Source of the DNA: Microbacterium sp. SMR1
GTDB taxonomy: Bacteria > Actinomycetota > Actinomycetes > Actinomycetales > Microbacteriaceae
Reading direction: 5' to 3'
Length of the DNA stretch: 64,000 nucleotides
Assembly: GCF_003289625.1 (NCBI RefSeq)
Contig: NZ_QMBN01000005.1
Span: 12,126-76,125, forward strand
In this document: one piece after another, positions 1 to 9,365 of the stretch
Numbering within the stretch: the first letter of the stretch is position 1
Layout: the number at the start of each line of letters is the position of its first letter
The notes under the pieces: generated by a model
Told to the model about the DNA's origin: nothing
What the model saw: the letters and a program-made list of their open reading frames with translations, nothing else
Database searches by the model: none
Made by a program: the position numbers and the translations under genes

Positions 1-250
1 TCGGGGGATCGTGGACACGCTTCGGGGGCATCGTTCCCGGGCGGTGTTGATGCAGAACCATGGGCCGTTCACGATCGGGTCGAGCGCGAAGGATGCGGTC
101 AAGGCTGCGGTGATGGTGGAGGACGTGGCTCGCACGGTCCACATCGCCCGGCAGGCGGGGGAGTTGCTCCCGATTCCGCAGGACGCGATCGATGCGCTGT
201 ACGACCGGTATCAGAACGTTTACGGACAGACCACCGACGACCGCCGGTAG
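1..250 (+). CDS. araD: L-ribulose-5-phosphate 4-epimerase, C-terminal part
   Basis: The reading frame is open from base 2 and ends at the TAG at 248-250, so only the last 82 or so residues of a gene that begins outside the window are present. The piece contains NHGPF followed by a helix rich in Ala/Val and ends in DRYQNVYGQ, which matches the C-terminal part of class II aldolase-fold AraD/SgaE epimerases. AraD interconverts L-ribulose 5-phosphate and D-xylulose 5-phosphate in cytoplasmic arabinose use. The zinc-site histidines lie upstream of the edge and cannot be checked. The sugar importer starting 63 bp downstream on the same strand fits an arabinose locus. A fuculose-type aldolase is a less likely alternative. 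Confidence 0.85.
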   Translation, partial: RGIVDTLRGHRSRAVLMQNHGPFTIGSSAKDAVKAAVMVEDVARTVHIARQAGELLPIPQDAIDALYDRYQNVYGQTTDDRR

Positions 251-286
251 CCCCGCACCGGGGCGCGGTCACCATTTCCCGCAAGA

Positions 287-300
287 CAGTGAAGTCACTG
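287..300. promoter_or_regulatory. Small inverted repeat before the sugar-binding protein gene
   Basis: CAGTGA-AG-TCACTG is a perfect 6-bp dyad ending 13 bp before the GTG start of the binding-protein gene and just before its ribosome-binding site (GGAAAGGA). It could be an operator or a small 5' hairpin. No regulator gene in the window can be tied to it. Confidence 0.3.
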
Positions 301-313
301 GAAAGGACACACA

Positions 314-1441
314 GTGAACAAGAAGTTCCTGTACGCAGCAGCGACGCTCGCCGTCGGCGCCCTGGCGCTCTCGGCTTGCTCCAGCACCGGCGGCGGCGCC
401 GGCGGCGGTGAGGGCGGCGGAGACGGCGGCCTCATCGGCGTCGCGATGCCCACCAAGAGCTCGGAGCGCTGGATCCAGGACGGCAACGCCGTCAAGAAGG
501 CCCTGGAGGACCAGGGATACCAGGTCGACCTCCAGTACGCCGAGGACGACATCCCGACCCAGGTCTCGCAGATCGAGAACATGATCACCAAGGGTGCCGA
601 GGCGCTCATCGTGGCCTCGATCGACGGCACGACGCTGACCGAGGCGCTGCAGAACGCCGCCGACGCCGAGATCCCCGTCATCGCCTACGACCGACTGATC
701 AAGGGCACCGAGAACGTCGACTACTACGCGACGTTCGACAACGCGCTCGTCGGCCGTCAGCAGGCCTGGACGGTCCTGAACGGCCTCGGGCTGACCGACC
801 TCGAGGGCAAGCCGCTCGACGGCGCGCCGGCCGGTCCCTTCAACATCGAGCTGTTCGCCGGCTCGCTCGACGACAACAACGCGTTCTTCTTCTGGGACGG
901 CGCGATGGAGGTCCTCGAGCCGCTGATCGACGACGGCACCCTCGTGGTCAAGTCGGGTCAGACCGACATCGAGCAGGCCGCAACGCTGCGCTGGGACGGC
1001 GAGACCGCCCAGAGCCGCATGGAGGACATCCTGACGGCCAACTACTCCGACGGCACGCAGGTCGACGCCGTCCTCTCGCCCTACGACGGCATCTCGCGAG
1101 GCATCATCTCCGCGCTCGAGGGTGCGGGATACTCCACCGGCGCCGAGTGGCCGATCATCTCGGGCCAGGACGCCGAGGTCGACTCGGTCAAGGCGATCCT
1201 CGCCGGTGAGCAGTACGCCACGATCTTCAAGGACACCCGCGAGCTCGCCAAGGTCGCGGCCGACATGGCCGCCGCCGCCCTGAAGGGCGAGGAGCCCGAG
1301 GTCAACGACACCGAGACGTACGACAACGACGTCAAGGTCGTGCCCTCCTTCCTGCTGGCACCGGTTCCCGTCGTGAAGGACAACGTGGAGTCGTCGCTCG
1401 TCGACACCGGTTACTGGACCGCCGAAGAGCTCGGTCTCTGA
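314..1441 (+). CDS. chvE: Monosaccharide ABC transporter substrate-binding lipoprotein (ChvE-like)
   Basis: This 375-residue protein has a type II signal peptide with lipobox LSAC (Cys about residue 22) followed by a Gly-rich linker, so it should be lipid-anchored outside the membrane. The mature part ([12 protein letters not shown], then [13 protein letters not shown] and later [11 protein letters not shown]) is a periplasmic-binding-protein type 1 fold of the ChvE/multiple-monosaccharide class. The GTG start at 314 follows GGAAAGGA. It is the first gene of a three-gene importer with the ATPase and permease downstream. The neighbouring araD suggests L-arabinose as one ligand, but ChvE homologues also bind galactose, xylose and glucose, so the substrate is not settled by sequence. 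Confidence 0.92.
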   Translation: MNKKFLYAAATLAVGALALSACSSTGGGAGGGEGGGDGGLIGVAMPTKSSERWIQDGNAVKKALEDQGYQVDLQYAEDDIPTQVSQIENMITKGAEALIVASIDGTTLTEALQNAADAEIPVIAYDRLIKGTENVDYYATFDNALVGRQQAWTVLNGLGLTDLEGKPLDGAPAGPFNIELFAGSLDDNNAFFFWDGAMEVLEPLIDDGTLVVKSGQTDIEQAATLRWDGETAQSRMEDILTANYSDGTQVDAVLSPYDGISRGIISALEGAGYSTGAEWPIISGQDAEVDSVKAILAGEQYATIFKDTRELAKVAADMAAAALKGEEPEVNDTETYDNDVKVVPSFLLAPVPVVKDNVESSLVDTGYWTAEELGL

Positions 1442-1467
1442 GCCGCGGCATCCGCCCATCCTCGGAA

Positions 1468-1498
1468 CGGCGGCGGGAGCGAACCGCTCCCGCCGCCG
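1468..1498 (+). terminator. Intra-operon stem-loop after the binding-protein gene
   Basis: A perfect 14-bp GC-rich hairpin (arms 1468-1481 and 1485-1498, loop AAC) lies between the chvE-like stop and the ATPase gene. No T-run follows. In sugar ABC operons such stem-loops usually stabilise the upstream mRNA or partly terminate, so that more binding protein than ATPase is made. Confidence 0.7.
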
Positions 1499-1538
1499 CA
1501 CCCGAGAAATCATCCACCCCCACAAGGAAGTCGGAGAC

Positions 1539-3068
1539 GTGAGCGAAACCATCCTCGAGATGCGCGGGATCACCAAGACCTTCCCCGGCGTCAAGGCGCT
1601 CTCGAATGTCAATCTCGCCGTCCAGCGCGGCGAAATCCATGCGATCTGCGGTGAGAACGGCGCGGGGAAGTCGACCCTCATGAAGGTGCTGTCCGGGGTC
1701 TACCCGCACGGCACCTACGACGGCGAGATCGTCTACGCGGGCGACACCGTCGAGTTCAAGAATCTGCGCGACAGCGAGGCGCGCGGGATCGTCATCATCC
1801 ACCAGGAGCTGGCGCTCAGCCCGTACCTGTCGATCGCCGAGAACATCTTCCTGAACAACGAGCGGAAGGGCGCCGGCGGCCTCATCGACTGGAACAAGAC
1901 CAATTTCGCCGCGGCCGAGCTGCTGCGTCGCGTCGGGCTCAAGGAGAACCCGACCACGAAGGTCAACCAGATCGGCGTCGGCAAGCAGCAGCTCGTCGAG
2001 ATCGCCAAGGCCTTGTCGAAGGAGGTCAAGCTGCTGATCCTCGACGAGCCGACCGCCGCGCTCAACGACGAGGACTCCGACCACCTGCTCGACCTGATCC
2101 TGAGCCTGCGCGAGCAGGGCATCACGTCGATCATCATCAGCCACAAGCTGAACGAGATCAAGAAGGTCGCCGACACCGTCACGGTCATCCGCGACGGCAA
2201 GACGATCGAGACGATCTCGAAGAACGACGTCACTGAGGACCGCATCATCAAGGACATGGTGGGCCGCGACCTCGAGCACCGCTATCCCGATCACGAGCCG
2301 CAGATCGGCGATGAGCTGCTGCGGGTCGAGAACTGGACCGCGCACCACCCGCAGGACCCCACCCGCGTCGTCGTCGACGACGTTTCGGTGACGGTCCGTG
2401 CGGGCGAGATCGTCGGCATCGCCGGGCTCATGGGCGCCGGACGTACCGAGTTCGCGATGAGCCTGTTCGGCCACAGCTACGGCACCCGCATCTCGGGCAA
2501 GGTGTTCATGCGCGGCAAGGAGATCCGCACGCGCACCGTCTCGGAGGCCATCGCCAACGGGCTCGCGTACGCCACCGAGGATCGCAAGACCTACGGGCTG
2601 AACCTCATCGAGGACATCAAGCGCAACATCTCGATGGCGTCGCTGAAGAAGCTCGAGAAGGCGGGTCTGGTCGACGACAACGAGGAGTTCTCCGTCGCGA
2701 ACCAGTACCGCAAGAGCATGAACATCAAGGCGCCGACCGTCCTCGCCAAGACCGGGAAGCTCTCGGGCGGCAACCAGCAGAAGGTCGTGCTGTCGAAGTG
2801 GATCTACTCCGACCCTGAGGTGCTCATCCTCGACGAGCCCACGCGCGGCATCGACGTGGGGGCGAAGTACGAGATCTACACGATCATCAACAAGCTCGCC
2901 GCAGCGGGGAAGGGGATCATCGTGATCTCGTCCGAGCTGCCCGAACTGCTCGGCATCTCCGACCGTGTGTACGCCCTCTCCGAGGGGCGCATCACCGGTG
3001 AGCTGCCCATCGCCGACGCGACTCCCGAGTCGGTCCTCAAACTCATGACCATGGAGAAGCCCCGCTGA
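1539..3068 (+). CDS. mmsA: Sugar ABC transporter ATP-binding protein, two nucleotide-binding domains
   Basis: The 509-residue protein carries two fused ABC ATPase domains, as in RbsA, XylG and MmsA/GguA. Domain 1 has Walker [10 protein letters not shown] (about residue 40), signature GVGKQQL and Walker [12 protein letters not shown]. Domain 2 has a degenerate Walker A (GLMGAGRTE), a good signature LSGGNQQK and Walker [13 protein letters not shown]. The degenerate second P-loop is normal for this family. The GTG start at 1539 is preceded by AAGGAAG. It energises the permease encoded 23 bp downstream and should sit on the cytoplasmic face of the importer. Confidence 0.95.
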   Translation: MSETILEMRGITKTFPGVKALSNVNLAVQRGEIHAICGENGAGKSTLMKVLSGVYPHGTYDGEIVYAGDTVEFKNLRDSEARGIVIIHQELALSPYLSIAENIFLNNERKGAGGLIDWNKTNFAAAELLRRVGLKENPTTKVNQIGVGKQQLVEIAKALSKEVKLLILDEPTAALNDEDSDHLLDLILSLREQGITSIIISHKLNEIKKVADTVTVIRDGKTIETISKNDVTEDRIIKDMVGRDLEHRYPDHEPQIGDELLRVENWTAHHPQDPTRVVVDDVSVTVRAGEIVGIAGLMGAGRTEFAMSLFGHSYGTRISGKVFMRGKEIRTRTVSEAIANGLAYATEDRKTYGLNLIEDIKRNISMASLKKLEKAGLVDDNEEFSVANQYRKSMNIKAPTVLAKTGKLSGGNQQKVVLSKWIYSDPEVLILDEPTRGIDVGAKYEIYTIINKLAAAGKGIIVISSELPELLGISDRVYALSEGRITGELPIADATPESVLKLMTMEKPR

Positions 3069-3091
3069 GCGGGGCCGCAGGAGATCCTCGA

Positions 3092-4324
3092 ATGTCTCAG
3101 AACACGATCGCTCCCGAAACCGCCGCCGGCGGCGGGATCAACCCGAACGAGAACCGCTTCACGCGGTGGCTCGGACACATCCTCGCCGACCTCGGCAAGA
3201 ACGGCATCTTCATCGCGCTGATCGCGGTGGTCGCCCTGTTCGCCATCCTCACCAACGGCATCCTGCTGCGCCCGCAGAACCTGTCGAACCTGGTCGTCCA
3301 GAACGGCTACATCCTGGTGCTGGCGATCGGCATGGTGATGATCATCATCGCCGGCCACATCGACCTCTCCGTCGGCTCGGTCGCAGCCTTCATCGGCGCC
3401 GTGTCCGGTGTGTTCGCGGTCAAGATGGGGATGCCGTGGTGGCTCGCCATCGTCCTGTCGCTCCTGATCGGCGCCCTCGTGGGAGCCTGGCAGGGCTTCT
3501 GGGTGGCCTACGTCGGCATACCCGCGTTCATCGTGACGTTGGCGGGCATGCTCATCTTCCGCGGCCTCGCGCTCGTGGTGCTGGGCAACGCGAACATCGG
3601 CTCGTTCCCCACCGAGTACCGAGCGCTCGGCAACGGCTTCCTGGCGGGCATCTTCGGTGAATCCGATCCCGACCTGTTCACCCTCGTCATCGGTGCGCTC
3701 GGTATCGTCGCGCTGATCGTGCAGCAGTGGCGGACTCGCGCCGGACGCCAGAAGTACTCGCAGGACGTCGAGCCGCTCGTCTGGTTCGTCGCGAAGCTCG
3801 CGCTCATCGCGGTCGTCATCGGGTGGTTCACGTGGGCCCTCGCCTCGTACAAGGGCATCCCCGTCACCCTGATCGTGCTCGCGGTGCTGGTGCTGGTGTA
3901 CGGCATCGTCATGAACCGCACCGTGTTCGGCCGTCATATCTACGCGATCGGCGGCAACCGCCACGCGGCCGAGCTCTCGGGCATCAAGACGCGCCGCGCG
4001 GACTTCTGGCTGTTCGTCAACATGGGCGTGCTCGCCGCTCTCGCCGGTCTCATCTTCACCGCCCGACTGAACCTCGCCGGGCCCAAGGCCGGTGACGGAT
4101 TCGAGCTCGAGGCGATCTCCGCGGCCTTCATCGGCGGTGCGGCGGTGCAGGGTGGTGTCGGCACCATCGGCGGCGCGATCATCGGTGGTCTGATCATCGG
4201 TGTGCTGAACAACGGCATGTCGATCATGGGCATCGGCATCGAGTGGCAGCAGGCCGTGAAGGGTCTCGTGCTGCTGCTGGCCGTCGCCTTCGACGTCTAC
4301 AACAAGCGGCGCTCGGGCAACTGA
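3092..4324 (+). CDS. mmsB: Monosaccharide ABC transporter permease
   Basis: This 410-residue very hydrophobic protein has about ten predicted membrane segments and belongs to the RbsC/XylH/MmsB permease family. The family signature region around GHIDLSVGSVAAFIGA is clear at about residue 90. The ATG start follows CAGGAG, and the gene ends in YNKRRSGN just before a strong hairpin. Length is typical for MmsB/GguB, which are longer than RbsC because of an extra loop (about residues 200-250). It forms the membrane channel of the importer with the preceding two genes. Confidence 0.94.
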   Translation: MSQNTIAPETAAGGGINPNENRFTRWLGHILADLGKNGIFIALIAVVALFAILTNGILLRPQNLSNLVVQNGYILVLAIGMVMIIIAGHIDLSVGSVAAFIGAVSGVFAVKMGMPWWLAIVLSLLIGALVGAWQGFWVAYVGIPAFIVTLAGMLIFRGLALVVLGNANIGSFPTEYRALGNGFLAGIFGESDPDLFTLVIGALGIVALIVQQWRTRAGRQKYSQDVEPLVWFVAKLALIAVVIGWFTWALASYKGIPVTLIVLAVLVLVYGIVMNRTVFGRHIYAIGGNRHAAELSGIKTRRADFWLFVNMGVLAALAGLIFTARLNLAGPKAGDGFELEAISAAFIGGAAVQGGVGTIGGAIIGGLIIGVLNNGMSIMGIGIEWQQAVKGLVLLLAVAFDVYNKRRSGN

Positions 4325-4337
4325 CGACCCGCGCCTG

Positions 4338-4398
4338 AGCGAAGCGGCGCCCGCGCCGGCATCCTTCCGAGGATCGCCGGTGCGGGCGCCGCTTCGCT
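4338..4398. terminator. Bidirectional terminator hairpin between convergent genes
   Basis: A perfect 17-bp inverted repeat (4338-4354 with 4382-4398) continues after one mismatch into CCGGC/GCCGG and ATCC/GGAT pairs, making a hairpin of about 60 nt. It sits between the permease stop at 4324 and the convergent dehydrogenase stop at 4419, so it can serve both strands. Confidence 0.75.
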
Positions 4399-4418
4399 GT
4401 GGTCGGGGGAGCTGCCGG

Positions 4419-5360
4419 TCAGGGCAGGAGCGTGATCTTGCCCGGAGTGTGTGCGGCGACGAGACGGTGCGCCTCTGCGGCCTCGGCGAGGGGCAGTTCG
4501 GGTCCGAGCTCGACGCGGAAGGCGCCGGCGGCGAGCAGCGCCGCGGCCACCGGGATCGCCTCGGCCCGCCAGGCCACCTGCTGCTCGGTGAGCGGCTCGG
4601 GGCTTCCCCCGGAGAATGCGCGGATGCCGAGCCCCGCGGCATCTGCTCCGCGCACGATCGTCGCGATGCGGGAGCGGTCGGCGACCAGCTCGAGCGAGAC
4701 GTCGAGCGCCTCGTCGGTGCCGGCGCAGTCGAGGGCCACGGTCACCCCCTGCGGGGCGGCCGCGCGGACACGGTCGGCGAGGCCGTCGCCGTACCCGACG
4801 GGCGTCGCGCCCAGATCGCGGACACGGTCTGAGCGGGCCTCGCTCGCCGTGGCGACGACAGCAGCTCCCCTCAGCCGGGCGAACTGGATCGCCGCCTGAC
4901 CGACCGAGCCGCTGCCGCCGTGCAGCAGCAGGGTGTCGGCGGGTCCGACGTCGAGCGAGCGCAGCGACTGATACGCCGTCGCCACCGGGATGCCGAGAGC
5001 GGCGCCGACCGCGGGGGAGACCCCGGCGGGGAGCGGCGTCAGCTTGTCGGGCGTGACGACGATGTCGGTCGCATAGACACCGCTCGCCCCGAAGACCACG
5101 ACCTCGTCCCCGACACGGAAGCCGTCGACATCCGCGCCGACCGCCGTGACAACGCCGGCGCCGTCATTACCGACGCGCCGCGGCTTCGAGATCGTGGCCG
5201 ACGGCCGCAGGCCCGCCCGCAGCTTGTGGTCGATCGGGTTCACACCGGCCGCTGTCACGCGTACACCCACCTGACCCGGGCCCGGAGCGGGCACCTCGAT
5301 GTCGCTGAGGGAGAGGACCTCGGGTCCGCCGAACTCGGAATACGTCACTGCGTGAGCCAT
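4419..5360 (-). CDS. NAD(P)-dependent quinone-oxidoreductase-like dehydrogenase (MDR family)
   Basis: The 313-residue protein has a GroES-like N-terminal domain (EFGGPEVLSL, GVNPIDHKLRAG) and a Rossmann domain with LLHGGSGSVGQ (about residue 145), the AXGGVG-like nucleotide motif of zinc-free quinone oxidoreductases. The Cys ligands of zinc alcohol dehydrogenases are absent. It should reduce small quinones or enone-type electrophiles with NADPH in the cytoplasm; the true substrate is unknown. The ATG at 5360 has a TAGCGT hexamer 6 nt upstream and no Shine-Dalgarno, so the mRNA may be leaderless. Confidence 0.85.
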   Translation of the reverse strand: MAHAVTYSEFGGPEVLSLSDIEVPAPGPGQVGVRVTAAGVNPIDHKLRAGLRPSATISKPRRVGNDGAGVVTAVGADVDGFRVGDEVVVFGASGVYATDIVVTPDKLTPLPAGVSPAVGAALGIPVATAYQSLRSLDVGPADTLLLHGGSGSVGQAAIQFARLRGAAVVATASEARSDRVRDLGATPVGYGDGLADRVRAAAPQGVTVALDCAGTDEALDVSLELVADRSRIATIVRGADAAGLGIRAFSGGSPEPLTEQQVAWRAEAIPVAAALLAAGAFRVELGPELPLAEAAEAHRLVAAHTPGKITLLP

Positions 5361-5366
5361 GGGGCC

Positions 5367-5372
5367 ACGCTA
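5367..5372 (-). promoter_or_regulatory. -10 element, probably leaderless promoter of the dehydrogenase gene
   Basis: On the minus strand TAGCGT ends 6 nt before the ATG at 5360. That spacing puts the transcription start on or next to the start codon. Confidence 0.45.
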
Positions 5373-5380
5373 CCGACTGA

Positions 5381-8300
5381 TCAGCCCTTGCCGGCCAGCG
5401 TCTTCGTGATCCGCTGGAGAGACACGGGCTCGGCGGTGCCGAGACGCTGTGCGAAGAGGCTGACGCGGTACTCCTCCAGCAGCCAGCGTGCGTGTCGCAG
5501 GTTCGGCGGAGCGTCGTCCGATGGTGGGATCGTCCCGCCTGCTTCGGTGAACAGCGTCGCGGCGCGCTCGTACTCGGTGAGGCGCTGCCGGTCGCGTCCG
5601 GGGTTGTCGCTCAGGGACGACACCCGTTCGAGAGCGCCCTGGAGGTACCGCGGCAGGTGCGCGAGCCGGGACGTGCCGGTCCGTGACAGGAAGCCGGGGA
5701 ACACCAGGCCGGCCAGTTGCTGCTTCACGTCGCCGAGAGCGGCGAGCAGGACCATCGAGTTCTCCTTGCGGATCGCCCGCTCGACGTCGCGCTGCAGGGT
5801 GAGGATCCGCGCGCTCAGCGAGACGGTCTGGAACAGCTCCTCGACCACGGCCGCCGAGAACGCGGCGCGGACCGCCTGGAACTGCGCCGGCGTGCGGACG
5901 GATGCCGCGGTGCGGTCGATGACAGCATCCGCGACGGCGACACGCGCATCCTCGATGAGAGCCTTCGCCGACGCGTACGGGGATGCCGCGAGCGCGAGCT
6001 TCTCGGGCGCAGTGAGGTGGTCGAGGACGTACGTGGCCGGAGAGGGGACGGAGAGCAGGACGAGTCGCCTGACGCCCGCGCGGGTCAGGCGATGGGCCCG
6101 CTCCGGGGTCGCCTCGATGCGCAGGGCGACGGATGCTCCCTCGTCGACGAGGGCGGGATACCCCCGCACGACGCCGCCGGCGACCCTGGTGTCGACGAGC
6201 TCGGGAAGATCGCCGAAGGTCCAGTCGGTCAGGCCGGTCTGCTCGACGATCCCGGTCCGCTGGTCGCCTTCCGGTCCGGCACCCGTCGGCGCGGCCGGTG
6301 ACGCTGCGGCGGGCTGCGCGCCGGGACGCGGGGCGGCCTTCGCGAGGGAGCGGGCGACGGAGGCCCGGCTGCGGTTCGCGAGTCGCTGCTGCAGCTCGGC
6401 GAGGTCGCGCGACGAGCCGAGCGGGCGCCCGCGCTCGTCGACGGCGCGGAAAGACATCGACAGGTGCGCCGGCACGCGTTCGAGGTCGAAGTCCGATGAC
6501 GTGACCGGCTGATTCGCGACCCGCTGGATGCGCGCAGCGAGCGCGTCGCGCAGCGTCAGGGCGGGCAGGCCGTTCCGCGACTCGGGCCCATCGCCGGCGA
6601 GTTCCTCGGCGAACCGGGAAGCCCAGTCCGCGGCGGGCACGACGTGCCGGCGGATCGCCTTGGGGAGAGCACGCAGGAGGCCCGCGATCAACTCGTCGCG
6701 CAGCCCCGGCACCTGCCAGTCGAACCCGTCCGGGCGGAGCGAGGCGAGCAGCGCGAGGGGGACGACCACGCTGACGCCGTCGTCGGGCGCGCCGGGTTCG
6801 AAACGGTACGCGAGCGACAGCACCTGATCGCCCTGGCGCCAGCGGGCGGGGAAGGCGCGCTCGTCGCTTCCCGCGGCATCTCCGGCGAGGTCGCTCTCGG
6901 TCATGTCGAGCAGACGCGGCGTGCGAGCGGCGGCGTCACGCCACCATGCTTCGAACGATCGGACATCGAATACGTCGCGCGGGATGCGGGCGTCGTAGAA
7001 CGCGAACACCGCTTCGTCGCCCACGAGGATGTCGCGACGCCGTTCGCGTTCCTCGATCTTCTCCAGGCGTCGCCGCAGCTCGAGGTTGCGGCGCTCGAAC
7101 GCCGTCAGGCGCTTGTCGAGGTGCGCGGAGTTCCAGTCGCCCTCGACGAGCGCGTGCCGGAGGAACAGCTCGCGGGCGAGCTCACGGTCGCGCCCGGCCA
7201 GCTGCACTCGCCGGCGCGGCACGATCTCGACCCCGAAGAGGGTGACCTTCTCGGCGGCGACGGCGGCTCCGGCATCCTTCGACCAGTGCGGATCGCTCAT
7301 CGAGCGGTGCGCCAGATCTCCGGCGAGTTCTTCGGCCCAGGCGGGGTCGATCGCCGCCACAGTACGGGCGTACAGGCGCGAGGTCTCGACGAGCTCAGCG
7401 GCCATCACGGCGTCCGGTGACGCCTTGCGCAGACCCGAGCCGGGGAAGATCGCGAACTTCGCGCCGCGGGCGCCGCGGTACTCGGCACGGGGGCGCTGAG
7501 GCTTGCCGCCGCCGCTTCGACCGGCCGCGGTCCGCGTGGCCGAGGTGCTCCGGGTGTCGAGGATGCCGATCTGCGAGAGGAGACCGGCCAGGATCGCACG
7601 GTGCACATGGTCGGGCTGCGCGGCGCCCGTCGTCGCGATGGGCTCGTCGCGTCCGCGCTTCCCGCGGTCGCGGTCTCCGCGGGCGAGCGCGCTCAGCTGG
7701 CGGTGGACGTCGAACCATTCCCGCACGCGGACGTAGTTCAGGTGTTCTGCACGGCAGGTGCGGCGGAACGCGCTGGAACCGAGCTCGCGCTGCTGGTCCT
7801 GCAGGTGGTTCCACAGGTTGAGCAGCGTCAGGAAGTCGCTCGTCGGATCGGTGAACCGGGCATGCAGCCGGTCGGCTTCCTCGCGCCGCTCTTCGGGGCG
7901 CTCCCGCACGTCCTGAATCGACATGCCCGCCACGATCGCGAGGACGTCGCGCGTCACGCCGAGGGCGCGTGCCTCGACGAGCATGCGCGCGAAACGCGGA
8001 TCGATCGGAAGACGCGAGATCTCGCGGCCGGTGTCCGTCAGGCGCCAGGCGCCCTTCTCGTCGCGGCGCACCGCCCGCAGCTCCACGAGCAGATCGAAGG
8101 CCGCCTTCACACCGCGGGAGTCGGGCGGGGTCAGGAACGGGAAGTCGGCGATGTCGCCGAACCCGAGCGCGAGCATCTGCAGCACCACCGACGCGAGCGA
8201 TGTCCGCAGGATCTCCGGCTCGGTGAACTCGGGCCGCGAGATGAAATCGTCCTCGGCGTAGAGGCGGATCGCGATACCCGCCGAGGTTCGGCCGGCACGC

Positions 8301-9334
8301 CCGGCGCGCTGCTGCGCGGAGGCCTGCGACACGGCCTCGATCGGCAGCCGCTGGATCTTCGACCGGTTGCTGTAGCGCGAGATGCGCGCCGTTCCGGCGT
8401 CGACGACGTAGCGGATGCCGGGGACGGTGAGGCTCGTCTCGGCGACATTGGTCGCGAGGATGACCCGGCGCCGGACTCCGGCGACCCGCGAGGGCTCGAA
8501 GACGCGGTGCTGTTCCGCGGCGGAGAGCCGCCCGTACAGGGGGAGCACCTCGGTGGGGCGTGCGTCTTTCGCGTACGCGGAGCGCACGGCGTCCATCGCG
8601 TCGCGGATCTCCGCCTCGCCGGGGAGGAAGACCAGCACATCGCCGTCGGGCTCGCGGTCGAGTTCCCGCAGGGCCGCGATGAGCCCGTCGACATCGTCTG
8701 CGGTCGTCTCGTCCTCGCCGTTGTCGTCGTGCGGCCGGTACCGCACTTCGACGGGGTAGGTGCGACCCGAGACCTCGATGATCGGCGCGGGGGCGCCCTG
8801 GGCGTCGGCGAAATGCGCGGCGAAGCTCTCCGGATCGATCGTCGCCGAGGTGACGATGACCTTCAGGTCGGGGCGTCGGGGGAGGATGCGGCGCAGATAG
8901 CCGAGGAGGAAGTCGATGTTGAGCGAACGCTCGTGCGCTTCGTCGATGATGATCGTGTCGTACCGGCGCAGCATCCGGTCGCGGTGGATCTCGTTGAGCA
9001 GGATGCCGTCGGTGACCAGTGCCACCTGCGTGTCGGCGGAGACCTGGTCGGTGAACCGGACCTTGTAGCCGACGGCGCCGCCGAGGGGCACCTCCATCTC
9101 GGCGGCGATGCGCTCGGCCACCGTCCGCGCGGCGATCCGACGCGGCTGAGTGTGGGCGATGCTCGTGCGTCCGAGCTCGAGACAGATCTTCGGCAGCTGA
9201 GTGGTCTTGCCCGACCCGGTGGCACCCGCGACGATCACGACCTGGTGGTCTCGGATGGCGCGCGCGATCTCTTCCCGTGCCCCGCTGACGGGCAGCTCAG
9301 GCGGGAAGGAGATCACAGGGGCGGGCGAGGACAC
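5381..9334 (-). CDS. hrpA: ATP-dependent RNA helicase HrpA (DEAH box)
   Basis: The 1317-residue protein has the full DEAH helicase core: Walker A GATGSGKTTQ (about residue 38), DEAH in IIDEAHERSLN, SAT in VTSATID, and the motif VI region QRAGRAGRT. The winged-helix/ratchet and OB-like regions follow, and the long C-terminal extension ending near TLAGKG is the one specific to bacterial HrpA. Length fits the family (about 1300). The start is GTG at 9334, with no ribosome-binding site and a TACGAT hexamer 8 nt upstream. HrpA acts on RNA in the cytoplasm and is linked to ribosome rescue in E. coli. It follows the FHA-HTH gene in the same direction but probably has its own promoter. Confidence 0.95.
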   Translation of the reverse strand: MSSPAPVISFPPELPVSGAREEIARAIRDHQVVIVAGATGSGKTTQLPKICLELGRTSIAHTQPRRIAARTVAERIAAEMEVPLGGAVGYKVRFTDQVSADTQVALVTDGILLNEIHRDRMLRRYDTIIIDEAHERSLNIDFLLGYLRRILPRRPDLKVIVTSATIDPESFAAHFADAQGAPAPIIEVSGRTYPVEVRYRPHDDNGEDETTADDVDGLIAALRELDREPDGDVLVFLPGEAEIRDAMDAVRSAYAKDARPTEVLPLYGRLSAAEQHRVFEPSRVAGVRRRVILATNVAETSLTVPGIRYVVDAGTARISRYSNRSKIQRLPIEAVSQASAQQRAGRAGRTSAGIAIRLYAEDDFISRPEFTEPEILRTSLASVVLQMLALGFGDIADFPFLTPPDSRGVKAAFDLLVELRAVRRDEKGAWRLTDTGREISRLPIDPRFARMLVEARALGVTRDVLAIVAGMSIQDVRERPEERREEADRLHARFTDPTSDFLTLLNLWNHLQDQQRELGSSAFRRTCRAEHLNYVRVREWFDVHRQLSALARGDRDRGKRGRDEPIATTGAAQPDHVHRAILAGLLSQIGILDTRSTSATRTAAGRSGGGKPQRPRAEYRGARGAKFAIFPGSGLRKASPDAVMAAELVETSRLYARTVAAIDPAWAEELAGDLAHRSMSDPHWSKDAGAAVAAEKVTLFGVEIVPRRRVQLAGRDRELARELFLRHALVEGDWNSAHLDKRLTAFERRNLELRRRLEKIEERERRRDILVGDEAVFAFYDARIPRDVFDVRSFEAWWRDAAARTPRLLDMTESDLAGDAAGSDERAFPARWRQGDQVLSLAYRFEPGAPDDGVSVVVPLALLASLRPDGFDWQVPGLRDELIAGLLRALPKAIRRHVVPAADWASRFAEELAGDGPESRNGLPALTLRDALAARIQRVANQPVTSSDFDLERVPAHLSMSFRAVDERGRPLGSSRDLAELQQRLANRSRASVARSLAKAAPRPGAQPAAASPAAPTGAGPEGDQRTGIVEQTGLTDWTFGDLPELVDTRVAGGVVRGYPALVDEGASVALRIEATPERAHRLTRAGVRRLVLLSVPSPATYVLDHLTAPEKLALAASPYASAKALIEDARVAVADAVIDRTAASVRTPAQFQAVRAAFSAAVVEELFQTVSLSARILTLQRDVERAIRKENSMVLLAALGDVKQQLAGLVFPGFLSRTGTSRLAHLPRYLQGALERVSSLSDNPGRDRQRLTEYERAATLFTEAGGTIPPSDDAPPNLRHARWLLEEYRVSLFAQRLGTAEPVSLQRITKTLAGKG

Positions 9335-9342
9335 AGCCCTCC

Positions 9343-9348
9343 ATCGTA
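9343..9348 (-). promoter_or_regulatory. -10-like element before hrpA
   Basis: TACGAT on the minus strand lies 8 nt before the GTG start and no Shine-Dalgarno sequence is present, so this is a probable leaderless or near-leaderless promoter. Confidence 0.35.
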
Positions 9349-9365
9349 CGGCGCTGCGGCGCGGT

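Noticed and set aside
269..1681. Long minus-strand frame opposite the chvE-like gene
   Set aside because: Typical GC-rich antisense shadow: no family motif, Arg/Gly/Asp-rich, and it covers a clear lipoprotein gene on the other strand. The same applies to 1332-2474 and 2876-4642 on the minus strand.
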